Assembly: GCF_000147075.1 (NCBI RefSeq)
Contig: NC_014484.1
Span: 1,443,501-1,507,500 of the forward strand
Source of the DNA: Spirochaeta thermophila DSM 6192
GTDB taxonomy: Bacteria; Spirochaetota; Spirochaetia; Winmispirales; Winmispiraceae
Length of the DNA: 64,000 bases
Direction: 5' to 3'
Shown: positions 1-9,586 of the stretch, piece after piece
How positions within the stretch are numbered: position 1 is the first letter of the stretch
Layout: each line of letters opens with the position of its first letter
Notes under the pieces: generated by a model
Databases searched by the model: none
What the model was told of the DNA's origin: nothing
Seen by the model: the letters and a program-made list of their open reading frames with translations, nothing else
Position numbers and translations under genes: made by a program

Positions 1-4
1 CTTC

Positions 5-2986
5 GTGGATAGCACAAGACGCCCCATCACCGACCCTCACCTCCTCAGACGCCTCAAGCTCTCGCTCATGCTCACCAAGCACTTTACCTACTTCATCGCG
101 CAGGCCCCCGATCCCTCGCGGGCCCTCATCCGCTTTGAACACCTCCTCCAGGAAGTCCTCTCACGCCAGGAGAGCGCCCCTGAGCTCCTCCTCTCCGACC
201 CTCGCCTCCTCGACGAACTCGCCGTGCTACTGGGAACCAGCGACTTCCTCTGGGAGGAGTTTGTCCGACTCCACTACGATCAGCTCCTCCCCTTCCTCAA
301 AAACAGACCGGAGAAGGGGTTTAGCACACCTCCGGAGGAGCTCGGCACCGCTCTTCGAACCCTCCTCTCACAGGGCACGACGCTTGAAGAGAAGAAACGT
401 CTCCTCAACGAGTGGAAGAACCGGGAACTCTACCTCATCGACCTCGATCACCTCCTCATGTGGGAGCAGGACTTCCGCATGCTCAGCGAGCGGCTCACAC
501 TCCTCGCCGAGGTGGTGGTACAGGCCGCCATGGAGCTCGCCTGGGAGGAGATGACGAATCGGTACGGGGTGCCCCGCACCGTGGCAGGCATGGAGGCCGA
601 GTGGGCGGTCTTCGGACTGGGGAAACTGGGAGGGGCGGCCCTCGGCTATGCGTCGGATCTCGAACTCCTGTGTGTGTTCAGCGACCAGGGGCGGACGGAC
701 GGGCCCGAAGCGATCGATAACGCTGAATTCTTCGAACGCCTCTTCAGACAAGGAACTTCGCTCATCGAGGCGAAGAAGGAGGGGATCTTCCAGGTGGATC
801 TGCGGCTGAGACCTCACGGCGACGCCGGACCACTCGCATGCAGTCTGGAATCCTTCGTGCGTTACTACGGAAAGGGCGGTGGGGCACACAGCGCGGAACG
901 CCTCGCCCTGGTGCGGATGAGACGGGTGGCGGGGAGCACTGTCCTGGGAGATCGGGTGGAGCGGCTCAGGGACGAGCTCGTCTACGAGGCCCGGAGCATC
1001 GACATGGAGGAGATCCGCTCCCTCCGGGCGAAGCAGATCGCACACAAGACCCGGCCGGGCACCTACAACGTGAAGTTCAGCCCCGGAGGGCTCGTGGACA
1101 TAGAGTATGCGGTCCAGATCCTCCAGATCCGGTACGGCGCCGAGATTCCGGAGGTACGGACACCGAGGATACACGTAGCTCTGGAGGTACTGCACAGGAG
1201 AGGGATACTGAAGGCAGAGGAAGCGGACCATATCGTCGAGGCTTACTACTTCCTCCGGAAAGTCATCAACGGCCTCAGGATGTTACGCGGCAACGCCCTC
1301 GATCTCGAACTCCCCGAGCGAGGCTCCCTGGAGTACGAACACCTCGCACGCAGGATCGGCTACCGGATGAAGGACCAGATATCCGCGGCCGACCAGCTCC
1401 GCTACGATATCGAAGCACACACCGCGTACGTGCGCACGTTCGTGGAACGCCATCTGGGGGACGAGGCCCTCCCTCCCACCCCTTCCGCGAGCATCGCAGA
1501 CCTGGTGCTGGGTGCGCACCTCGCCCCCCCGAGGGTCGAGGGCATCCTCTCCAGGGCACATCTTGCCGACTCCGGGCGGGCCCTTCGGAACATCCACACA
1601 CTCACCTCAGAGCACCCCACTCATGCGGCCTACGCCCTCCTCGTGGCATGGGACGTGCTCCGGGCACTCCCCGACCCCGACATGGCCCTCAACAACTGGG
1701 AACGATTCTACACGACCCTCCCTTCGGAGACATCCGAAGGCCTCTCCCGGAAGTCCCACTTCACCCAGATCCTCTCCCAGCCCGGACGCATCGACATCCT
1801 CCTCAAGACCTTCTCGGCGAGCCAATACCTCGCCGACACCCTCATAGGATCGCCGCACCTCTTCGAGTGGCTCACGGATCCCAAGACGATCCACACCACC
1901 CTCTCGGCGGACACCCTCCTCCCGGATCTCCAAGGGAGAGCCCCACTCTCCCTCGAAGAGGAGGACTTCTCCGAGGCCCTCAGACGTTTCAAACAACGGC
2001 ACCTCCTCCGGATAGGGATCCGTGACATCTGTTTCCACTACCCCCTCGAGACGATCACCCGGGAACTCTCCCTCCTCGCCGAGGCCATACTGACCCATAC
2101 CCTTGCCTATGCGCTCTCACGTACCGCCCCCTCCCTGGAGGGAAGATCCCCCCTCGCGCTCCTCGCCTTCGGCAAGCTGGGAGGGGGGGAGCTCAACTAC
2201 AGCTCGGACATCGACCTCCTGCCACTCGTACATCCTGGAGAGGAAGCACACAGGGAACCACTCGCGGAGGCCTTGCGCCTCTTCACCCGCATCCTCACCG
2301 TCCACACGTCCACGGGGTTCCTCTACCGCGTGGACTACCGGCTTCGCCCCTTCGGGGAGAAGGGGCTCCTCATCCATGACTCGATGATGCTCCGCAGCTA
2401 CTACGAGGAGGATGCCTCACCCTGGGAGTATCAGGCCGCCCTCAAGCTCAGAGGCGTGGCGGGCGACGAGCGCCTTTCAGAAGAGTTCCTCTCCTGGTTG
2501 AAGGAACACGTGCGATCCCGGATCCGATGGGACGAGGTGAGGGAGTGGAACCTCAGGCTTCGACACTCCGCACTTCAACAGTACGGCAGGGGGCTGAAGA
2601 AGGGAATCAACATCAAACAGCACGAGGGAGGGTTGCGCGACATCGAGTTCGGAGTCCAGGCGCTCCAGCTCAAACACCTCCCTGACGCTCCCGATCTCTG
2701 GTGCGGCAACACGCTCACCGCCCTCGACCTTCTCGTCCGCCACGGCATCCTCGGCGAGGAAGAGGGTCGTACACTGAGCCAGAACTACCGCACCCTCAGG
2801 GCCCTCGAACACGTGCTCCAGCTCATGGAAAACCGACAGACCCATACGCTTCCCTCGTCCGGCATCCTCCCCATCGTGAAGAGGCTCGATCCCTCGCTCG
2901 ACGAGGAACGCTTCAAGACCATGCTCGATGAGATCATGCACTACAACCGGGACTTCTTCCGCCGCACCCTGGAGACCACCGCCTAG
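5..2986 (+). CDS. glnE: GlnE-like glutamine synthetase adenylyltransferase/adenylyl-removing enzyme (5' end possibly outside window)
   Basis: This protein of about 993 residues has the two tandem nucleotidyltransferase halves of GlnE, which attaches AMP to and removes it from glutamine synthetase in response to nitrogen status. The first half carries GLGKLGG followed by SDLEL near residue 204-222. The second carries AFGKLGG...SDIDL near residue 720. The length is close to that of E. coli GlnE (about 950). The first site has D-x-E where the family usually has D-x-D. The start used is a GTG four bases from the window edge, so a true start further upstream cannot be excluded. It converges on the kinase gene, and the two stop codons share one CTAG. 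No glnA or glnB lies in the window. Confidence 0.85.
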   Translation: MDSTRRPITDPHLLRRLKLSLMLTKHFTYFIAQAPDPSRALIRFEHLLQEVLSRQESAPELLLSDPRLLDELAVLLGTSDFLWEEFVRLHYDQLLPFLKNRPEKGFSTPPEELGTALRTLLSQGTTLEEKKRLLNEWKNRELYLIDLDHLLMWEQDFRMLSERLTLLAEVVVQAAMELAWEEMTNRYGVPRTVAGMEAEWAVFGLGKLGGAALGYASDLELLCVFSDQGRTDGPEAIDNAEFFERLFRQGTSLIEAKKEGIFQVDLRLRPHGDAGPLACSLESFVRYYGKGGGAHSAERLALVRMRRVAGSTVLGDRVERLRDELVYEARSIDMEEIRSLRAKQIAHKTRPGTYNVKFSPGGLVDIEYAVQILQIRYGAEIPEVRTPRIHVALEVLHRRGILKAEEADHIVEAYYFLRKVINGLRMLRGNALDLELPERGSLEYEHLARRIGYRMKDQISAADQLRYDIEAHTAYVRTFVERHLGDEALPPTPSASIADLVLGAHLAPPRVEGILSRAHLADSGRALRNIHTLTSEHPTHAAYALLVAWDVLRALPDPDMALNNWERFYTTLPSETSEGLSRKSHFTQILSQPGRIDILLKTFSASQYLADTLIGSPHLFEWLTDPKTIHTTLSADTLLPDLQGRAPLSLEEEDFSEALRRFKQRHLLRIGIRDICFHYPLETITRELSLLAEAILTHTLAYALSRTAPSLEGRSPLALLAFGKLGGGELNYSSDIDLLPLVHPGEEAHREPLAEALRLFTRILTVHTSTGFLYRVDYRLRPFGEKGLLIHDSMMLRSYYEEDASPWEYQAALKLRGVAGDERLSEEFLSWLKEHVRSRIRWDEVREWNLRLRHSALQQYGRGLKKGINIKQHEGGLRDIEFGVQALQLKHLPDAPDLWCGNTLTALDLLVRHGILGEEEGRTLSQNYRTLRALEHVLQLMENRQTHTLPSSGILPIVKRLDPSLDEERFKTMLDEIMHYNRDFFRRTLETTA

Positions 2987-4366
2987 AGCACCCGCCGCAC
3001 CCGCTCCCACTCCTCCCCGTAGCGCCTCCCCGCCTCCTCCCACCACGCCCGCCACCGCTCGTCCGGCACCACCTCCGCCTCGTACCGCACGAGCCCCTTC
3101 GCCGCCTCGGCAAGAGACCCGAACATCCCCGCTCCCTTCCACGCGCAGCACGCATCCCCCACCAGCTCCGCATCCCTCACCGCCGGCACCACCACCCGCA
3201 CCCCCAGCATATCCGCCCGCACCTGCACCCACACCCCGTTCTTCGCCTGTCCCCCACACATCACCACCCGATCCGCCCCACACCCATACCTCCTCAACAC
3301 CCCCCACGCATCCTGCACCGCCATCCCCAGGGCCTCCACCACCGCCGCCGCCATCTCCACCCGCCCATGCTCCACCCCGAACCCCCAGAACACCCCGTGC
3401 GTGAAGTCCCACACCTCACCCCGATGCCCGGCAGGAAAGAAGAACGGCCCCCTCCTTCCGAGCCACCCCTCCCCCTCACGCTCCCAGAACCCCCGGATCT
3501 CCTCCATCATCTCCACGTACCCCCTCCCCCCCTGCCCCGAGAGCCCCCTGAACCACTCGAACATCCTTCCGGAAAAACCGAAGACCACCCCCACGTTCCA
3601 GAGCCCCTCCACCACATGCGGAAGACACCGCACCCCCTCCCCCGCCACCGACTCCCTCACCGCCCAATTGAGCCCCTCCGACGTCCCCGCCCTGTCGCAG
3701 ACCTCCCCCTCCGTCACCACCCCGCACCCCAGCAACGCCATGAAAAAATCCGTCCCCCCTGCGTACACCGGCACCCCCGAAGGAAGCCCCCACCGCGCCG
3801 CCACCTCCCCCCGCACCACCCCCCACCGCTCACCCGACCTCACGAACGGCGGGCACTTCTCCCACACGAGCCCCGCCCCACGCACCTCATCCTCCGACCA
3901 CACCACCCCATCGAACGCCGCCGAAGGAGAGATCATCCCCACCCGGCCGGTAAGACACGCGCACAGGAACTCAGGCGCGCCCATGACCCACCGCGCCCTC
4001 CTGTACACCCCGGGGAACTCCCGGGCCAGGTACGCCATCCTCGAGACGTAGTAGCTCCCCTCCCCCCGCCCGGTCCGCGCCGACCACATGAGCGCAGGAC
4101 CAAGCGGCGCGCACTCCTCGTCCACCAGGACCAGCGTCGGCCCATGCCCGCTCACCGCGATCCCCTCGATCGCATACCGCCCCGGCATCACCCGACCGAC
4201 CCCCTCCTCCAACGCCCTCACCCACACCCCCGGCTCCTGCCACTCCGCCCCCCCATCGAGCCCCACCCTCGCATAGGCCAAGAGATCCCCCCCCCTCCCC
4301 CACCACCCCCACCTTGAGGGACGAGGTCCCGAGATCAACCGAGAGGACCGCCCTAGGCTTCCTCAC
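2983..4366 (-). CDS. FGGY-family carbohydrate kinase (xylulokinase-like), frame broken at a C9 run
   Basis: ATP-dependent sugar kinase of the FGGY family. The N-terminus, from GTG at 4366, contains the phosphate-1 motif VDLGTSSLKVGVV. This frame runs into glycine-rich nonsense. The rest of the family (DLLAYARVGLDGG onward, about 440 residues to the stop at 2983) is in the neighbouring frame. The two join smoothly if one base is removed from the run of nine Cs at 4287-4295 (+ strand), giving VGVVGEGGDLLAYAR. The GTG overlaps the end of prs by 14 bases and has a GGGAGGAGG Shine-Dalgarno sequence, so the two are probably co-transcribed. The sense strand is extremely G-rich at third positions. 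The sugar substrate cannot be told. The break may be a mutation, a phase-variable tract or a sequencing error. Confidence 0.75.
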
Positions 4367-5618
4367 CCTCCTCCCTCGCTTTCTTGCGCTCCTGCTTCTT
4401 GAGGAGCCACTGGATGATACTGCTGTTATCCAGGAGCGGACTCAGACTCTGACGGTGGTGGAGACGCGAAATCGTACGGGCGAAGAGATTGGACACGTTT
4501 GCAGAGATGTACCACTCCCTCGAGAGCAGATCATCCTCGTGATACACGGCATTGGTACCGATCACCCGGTGGAAGAGCCCCTCGCGATACGCCTGCTCGA
4601 AGTGCTCCACCGCATCCCCCGTGAAAAGGGGAAGACTCACCGCACAGATGATCCGCTCCGCCCCCTCCTCCTTGAGGAGCCGCATGGCCTTGATGAGCGT
4701 ACCACCCGTACCCAACATATCGTCGGCCATGAACACCGTCTTGCCCTGCACATTACCCAGGAGCTTGAGGGAGGAGATGTTGCTGTTGGAGGCATCGGTC
4801 GAGACCTTCGAATAGTCCCGCTCCTTGTAGATCACCGCGAGCGGCTTCTTGAGCGACCCCGCATAGAACTTGTTCCTGCTCACCGAGCCCGTGTCCGGCG
4901 CCACCACCACCAGATCCTCGTGCTGAAGATCCACCAGGTCCGAGAGCTTGAGCAGGATCTGATACGAGGCATGCAGGTTCTCCAACCGCAAGGTGTTGAA
5001 ACTGTTCTGGATCTCTGTGGAATGGATGTCGAGCGTGATGATCCTGCTCACACCCAGGAATTCGAAGATCTGTCCCACCCGGGCGGCGGTGAGCCCCTCC
5101 CTCCCCTTCTTCTTGTGCTGTCTCGCATACGGATACGAAGGGAGCACCAGGCTCACGCTCTTAGGACTCGACTGCAACACCGCATCGATCGTCACCAGGA
5201 GCATGATGAAGTTGTCGTTCACCGAGAGGGTGTACTCTTTACCGTCGGAGAAACGCTGGGGATACCGGTTCTCCACATCCTGGACGATGTAGACTTCCTT
5301 GTCCCTCACCGAGGAGAGGAGCTCGGTCTTGAGTTCCCCGTTCGCGAAACGCACGAACGCGGCAGGTATATGGAACTGGGGGGGAACATAGACCTCGGTG
5401 TTCTTCCCGTTGACCGAGGGGTGGACCAGATCCGAGAAAAGGGATATCTCGCGTATCGCATCCTCCCGGGAGATACCGTACTTCTCCGAAAGTCGTGCTA
5501 CCCGCTTCTCGAAACGACGCCTGTAGATCTGCCTCAGGTGGGCCACGATCTCACGGGCGAACGCCTCACCACCCGGACACGCCACAATTCCCAGCGAGGA
5601 GGGATCATGTACTGTCAT
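4353..5618 (-). CDS. prs: Ribose-phosphate pyrophosphokinase, long form
   Basis: Makes PRPP from ribose 5-phosphate and ATP for nucleotide, histidine and tryptophan synthesis. The 421-residue protein has the family landmarks: LPSYPYARQHKKKG (ATP-binding flexible region), ITLDIHS, and the PRPP loop MADDMLGTGGTL. It is about 100 residues longer than the usual 310-320, with an extended N-terminus, insertions, and a charged C-terminal tail (KKQERKKAREEGEEA). The loop reads DDMLGTGGT where the usual form is DDMIDTGGT, so the family call is clear but a divergent subclass is likely. A promoter lies directly upstream, followed by the IS256 copy. Confidence 0.85.
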   Translation of the reverse strand: MTVHDPSSLGIVACPGGEAFAREIVAHLRQIYRRRFEKRVARLSEKYGISREDAIREISLFSDLVHPSVNGKNTEVYVPPQFHIPAAFVRFANGELKTELLSSVRDKEVYIVQDVENRYPQRFSDGKEYTLSVNDNFIMLLVTIDAVLQSSPKSVSLVLPSYPYARQHKKKGREGLTAARVGQIFEFLGVSRIITLDIHSTEIQNSFNTLRLENLHASYQILLKLSDLVDLQHEDLVVVAPDTGSVSRNKFYAGSLKKPLAVIYKERDYSKVSTDASNSNISSLKLLGNVQGKTVFMADDMLGTGGTLIKAMRLLKEEGAERIICAVSLPLFTGDAVEHFEQAYREGLFHRVIGTNAVYHEDDLLSREWYISANVSNLFARTISRLHHRQSLSPLLDNSSIIQWLLKKQERKKAREEGEEA

Positions 5619-5658
5619 ACGCCCTTACTGCTCCGATCGTCGTGAGGTGGGATGCTAC

Positions 5659-5688
5659 ACATTACCACACCGCGGAAAGCAGGGTCAA
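5659..5688 (-). promoter_or_regulatory. Likely sigma-70 promoter of prs
   Basis: Read on the minus strand, TTGACC (5683-5688) is followed after 18 bases by TAATGT (5659-5664), about 40 bases upstream of the prs ATG. The target-site duplication of IS256 copy 1 begins at 5689, immediately next to the -35 box. Confidence 0.5.
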
Positions 5689-5696
5689 GGGAAAGG
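5689..5696. repeat. Target-site duplication, IS256 copy 1, prs side
   Basis: GGGAAAGG, repeated exactly at 7037-7044. Eight bases is a usual duplication length for IS256-family transposition. Confidence 0.9.
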
Positions 5697-7036
5697 GGCA
5701 CTGTCAAGGAGGAGTGTTGAAATTGAGCTGGAGCTGATAAGGGGTGCGTCTCCCACACTGCGTGTGTATCTGCATGCCCACCACGTAGAGGCCTACCGCC
5801 TCATCCGCATGGGCACGGCTCATATACCCAGGATACCGTCGAAGAAATGTCCTCATGTGCCGAAAGAGGTTCTCCACAAGGGCGTTCGTCCTCACCTTCT
5901 CCTTCCACTCATAGGGTAACTCCAGATAGGAGAAGAGCCGCTCCTTCCGCCACAGGAGTGCGGCACTCATCCGCGGCGCACGGGCTCCCCACTCCTTCCA
6001 GAACCCCTCAAGGGCCTTCTCCGCCTCCTCCTTCTCTCGTGCCGCCAAAAGCTTCCGGTAGGCATCCCGAAATGCCCGCCGCATCTCCTGTACGTGCCTC
6101 TTCTCCTTACCTCTCAGTTCATTGAGGAGCGTCCGCTCAAGGGTCCGCTCAAGGTGCCAGAGGCATACCTGCTTCTTCGCCTCAGGATACACCGTCTCCA
6201 CGGCCTGCCAGATCCCCTCAGCCTCATCGGCCACCACCAGCTCCACCTCATGAAGCCCCCGCTCATAGAGCCTGGTAAGCAGTCGCTCGTAGCTCGCTCG
6301 GTCCTCCCGCTCCGCAACGACCCAGTCGAGGAGCTCATGAGATCCGTCCTCCTTCACCCCCACGGCACTCAAGACCACCAGCCCCCTCCTCCCTTTTCCC
6401 CTCAGCTTTCCCCACACCCCATCCAGCACGAGCGCCTTCACCCCTGTAAGCGGCCGCCTCCGCCACCGCTCCTTCTCCTCACGAAGACGTCTGATGAGCC
6501 GCAGGAGTGTCTGCGGGTGGGCCTCGCCTATCCCTCACTCCCGTAACAGGATGGCATATCTCCGCGCGCTCATCCCTCCCACATACCCAAGGAGGAGCTG
6601 CTCGGTGAGGGCCACGAGCCTCTGCTCATAGGCGACCAACTTCACCTCCTTCCCCCCGCCGGTGCGGATCCGGGGCACGCGTACCTCCTCGATCGGCCCC
6701 CATGGGGTCTGCACACTCTTCCACTTCCTGTAGCCGTACCGGTAGTACGGTGGCTTCTCAGCCTCCCCTCGTGCATATCGCGGTCGCCCTACTGCCTCCT
6801 CTCTCAGTGCCTCAAGGAGGTGCTCCAGGTACGTCTTGTAGGTGTGGCGTACCTCCTCCCGGAGTTGGGCCTCCACTTGCTTCATGAGGCCAGAGAGGGT
6901 ATACTGTGTCTCAGTCAGTGCGCGTGTCTTGCCGCGCTTCATGGGGTATCTCCTCCTTGAAATAAAGGATTAGTGTGGTGGGAGATACCCCTTATCTTTT
7001 TTTCCCGCGTTTTTCAACACTCGATGTTACAGGCCC
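5697..7036 (-). mobile_element. IS256-family insertion sequence, copy 1 (inactive)
   Basis: A 1340-bp element nearly identical to the copy at 19020-20359 but in the opposite orientation. Its ends are GGGCCTGTAAC (minus strand, at 7036) and GACAGTGCC (at 5697). The terminal regions form an imperfect, gapped inverted repeat that shares GAGTGTTGAAA. It is flanked by an exact 8-bp duplication, GGGAAAGG, at 5689-5696 and 7037-7044, so this is a simple insertion with intact boundaries. The transposase has an internal stop codon. Confidence 0.92.
5704..6942 (-). pseudogene. IS256-family (mutator-type) transposase, interrupted by a nonsense mutation
   Basis: Aligned with the intact copy at 19114-20352, this 1239-bp gene keeps the same start (MKRGKTRALTETQ) and end. 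After residue 135 (AILLRE) the codon TTA has become TGA, by a T-to-G change on the sense strand at 6536. The remainder, with the DDE-type catalytic region (VLDGVWGK, VVADEAEGIW, ENLFRHMR), is open down to 5704. A few other substitutions separate the copies, for example LLRLIRRLREE against ILRIIKRLREE. The stop removes all catalytic residues, so this copy can probably move only if the other supplies transposase. Confidence 0.9.
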
Positions 7037-7044
7037 GGGAAAGG
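7037..7044. repeat. Target-site duplication, IS256 copy 1, MATE-gene side
   Basis: GGGAAAGG, matching 5689-5696. Confidence 0.9.
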
Positions 7045-7071
7045 CCCTCGCCCCCGGACGACGCCTCAAGT

Positions 7072-8463
7072 TCATGCCGTCTCCCGCCTGGTCTCCACGA
7101 AGCTGCGGCCCTCCCAGCGCCTGGAGACCCAGCGTCCTATCATCACGAACCCCCGGAGCCACTCATCGAGCAACTTTCCCAGCCAGATACCCCCCATCCC
7201 CCACGAGAGGACTATCCCGAAGAACCATGCCCCGGTGACCGAGATCCCCCACATCATGAGGACTCCCACGATCACCGGGAACAGGGCATCACCGGCCCCC
7301 TTGAGGGCAGAGATCACCACCAGATTGATGGGCCTCCCGAACTCGAGGATCACCGCCCACAGGAGGAGCTCCGAGGTGATCCGCACGATCTCCTCGTCAG
7401 CGGTGAGGAGATGGATGACAGGCATCCGGAAGAGGGCGATCGTCCCCATCGCCAAGAGGCTGCTCACCATCGCCGCCGCCGTGGTGCGCAACACCTCCCG
7501 GAAGGCCCTGTCGTTCTCGCCCGCACCCACCCGGTGCCCCACCAGGATCTGCGAGGCGCGGCCCAGCGAGAGCGACACGATGAAGCTGAACCGGGAGATG
7601 TTCACAGTGTAGGTATAGCTCGCGATGGCCGCCGTCCCCATGGGAGTGATGAGGTAGAGGAGGGCCATCTGCGCGAGGTTGTAGGAGAGGTTCTCCCCTG
7701 CCGACGGCCCCCCTATCCGGAGGATGTTCCTCACGTGTCGCCAGTTCGCAGAGAAACCCCGAAGGAAGTCGAGATACGGCCGCCTGAGGACGACGATGAA
7801 CAACGCCACCATACCGGCCGCCTGGGAGATCACGGTGGAAAGCGCAACCCCCTTCACCCCCAACACGGGGAAGCCCCCCGGGCCGAAGAGGACCAGATAG
7901 TTCCCTGCCACGTTGAGAAGATTGGCGCCGAACGTCACGTACATGGGGATGCTGCTGTACCCGTAACTCCGCACGAGGCTCGCGAGCAGGAGGCTCATCG
8001 CCTGGAACACCGAACAGCTGAAGTAGACGTAGAGGTAGTCCCTCGCGTACCCCCCTACCGTTGCATCCACCCCAAGGGAGGCGATGAGGGGATCCACGAT
8101 CAGCCTGAGGCCGAGGCTGAGGAGAACCCCCACCACCAGGTTGTAGAACAAGGCGGTGCGGGCGATCTCCGCCGCGGTCCTCTCATCCCCGGCCCCCAGG
8201 TGTTGAGAGACGAGGATGCTCGCCCCCGTGGCCCCCATCATGTAGATGAGCATCACGAAGAAGACGAACTGCTGCACCATCCCCACCGCAGCGGCCGCCT
8301 CATCGGCATACCGCGCGAGCATGAAGGTGTCCACCGAGGTGAGGGTGGTCCTGAGCGCCGTCTCCACCATGATGGGCCAGGCGAGGCCTGAGAGCGTGAG
8401 ACGTGGCTTCACCGTCGTGGTTTCCATGGAGCGCCCACCATACCATGAAACCGAAGCCCGCAT
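7072..8463 (-). CDS. MATE-family efflux transporter
   Basis: A polytopic membrane protein of about 460 residues with the duplicated six-helix organisation of MATE (NorM/DinF-type) exporters, which expel cationic compounds using Na+ or H+ gradients. The opening LSGLAWPIMVETALRTTLTSVDTFMLAR is typical of the first helix. The start at 8463 has GGAAGG five bases upstream. An internal ATG at 8427 (METTTVKPRL) would fit the family length equally well. It is divergent from corA. No regulator is adjacent and the substrate is unknown. Confidence 0.85.
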   Translation of the reverse strand: MRASVSWYGGRSMETTTVKPRLTLSGLAWPIMVETALRTTLTSVDTFMLARYADEAAAAVGMVQQFVFFVMLIYMMGATGASILVSQHLGAGDERTAAEIARTALFYNLVVGVLLSLGLRLIVDPLIASLGVDATVGGYARDYLYVYFSCSVFQAMSLLLASLVRSYGYSSIPMYVTFGANLLNVAGNYLVLFGPGGFPVLGVKGVALSTVISQAAGMVALFIVVLRRPYLDFLRGFSANWRHVRNILRIGGPSAGENLSYNLAQMALLYLITPMGTAAIASYTYTVNISRFSFIVSLSLGRASQILVGHRVGAGENDRAFREVLRTTAAAMVSSLLAMGTIALFRMPVIHLLTADEEIVRITSELLLWAVILEFGRPINLVVISALKGAGDALFPVIVGVLMMWGISVTGAWFFGIVLSWGMGGIWLGKLLDEWLRGFVMIGRWVSRRWEGRSFVETRRETA

Positions 8464-8533
8464 AAAGGCCTTCCGGCCGGGGAGTATGGCATCTCCTTAT
8501 GGTATGCGCTACACTTCCTTGAAGGGAGGCCAC

Positions 8534-9586
8534 ATGAGACGAAAGACCACACGCAAGCAGCCGGGAAGCCCGCCGGGGACCCTTGTCTACACCGGCCCAC
8601 CCGTGGAGGAGTTCGAACTCACCGTGATCCAGTACGACGCCCACACCTACCGGGAGTTCTCTCTCGAGCGCGTCGAGGACCTCTCCTCGCGTCTCGATCC
8701 CTCCCTTACCACCTGGATCAACCTGGTGGGCCTCCACCACGTAGGGGCCATCGAGGCCCTCGGCTCGATGCTCCACCTCCACCCCCTCACCCTCGAGGAC
8801 ATCCTCAACGTCATCCAACGCCCCAAGCTGGAGGACTACGAGGACTACCTCTTCCTGGTCTTCCACATGCTCACCTACGACCACGCAGCCCGGACGGTCG
8901 AATCGGAACAGGTGAGCATGGTGCTGAAGGACCACATCCTCGTCACCTTCCAGGAGCGGAAAGGCGACGTCTTCGAGCCGGTGCGAGACCGCCTCCGGCG
9001 CAACAGGGGCATCATCAGGACCCACGGCACCGACTACCTCCTCTACGCCCTCGCCGACGTAATCGTGGACCACTACTTCCTCATCCTCGAACACCTGGAG
9101 GAAGAGACCGAACGGCTCGAAACACAGGTGGTGGAGGATCCCTCCCCACAGGTGGTAAGCCCCCTCCACACCGTCAAACGGAACCTCCTGACCCTCCGCA
9201 AGTCGGTGTGGCCCCTGCGCGAGGTACTCGCGGCCCTCACCCGCGAGCAGTCCTCCCTCGTCTCACGGGTAGGCCTCTACATGAGGGACGTCTATGACCA
9301 CACCATACAGGTGATCGACATGGTGGAGACCCTCCGCGACATGGCGAGCGGCCTCCTCGACCTGTACCTCTCGAGCGTGAGCAACCGCATGAACGAGGTC
9401 ATGAAGGTCCTCACCATCATCGCCACCCTCTTCATGCCCCTCACCTTCATCGCAGGGATCTACGGGATGAACTTCAGGTACATGCCGGAACTCGAATGGA
9501 GGTGGGGCTATCCCGCGGTCCTGGCCCTCATGCTCGCGCTCGGGATCGGGATGCTCTTCTACTTCAAAAGGAAGAAGTGGCTCTAG
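8534..9586 (+). CDS. corA: CorA-family magnesium/cobalt transporter
   Basis: A 350-residue CorA protein with a large soluble N-terminal domain, a long helix and two C-terminal membrane segments. The signature YGMNF sits at the end of the first membrane segment (FIAGIYGMNFRYMPELEW), and the basic tail KRKKW follows the second. CorA forms a pentameric inner-membrane channel for Mg2+ (also Co2+ and Ni2+). The ATG at 8534 has GGGAGG seven bases upstream. Longer upstream reading in this frame overlaps the divergent MATE gene and is not coding. It ends convergently with argH on a shared CTAG. Confidence 0.92.
   Translation: MRRKTTRKQPGSPPGTLVYTGPPVEEFELTVIQYDAHTYREFSLERVEDLSSRLDPSLTTWINLVGLHHVGAIEALGSMLHLHPLTLEDILNVIQRPKLEDYEDYLFLVFHMLTYDHAARTVESEQVSMVLKDHILVTFQERKGDVFEPVRDRLRRNRGIIRTHGTDYLLYALADVIVDHYFLILEHLEEETERLETQVVEDPSPQVVSPLHTVKRNLLTLRKSVWPLREVLAALTREQSSLVSRVGLYMRDVYDHTIQVIDMVETLRDMASGLLDLYLSSVSNRMNEVMKVLTIIATLFMPLTFIAGIYGMNFRYMPELEWRWGYPAVLALMLALGIGMLFYFKRKKWL

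Noticed and set aside
3000-4300. Long plus-strand open frames rich in Pro/His/Arg opposite the kinase gene
   Set aside because: They arise from the C-rich plus strand, which lacks stop codons. The minus strand encodes a recognisable FGGY kinase.
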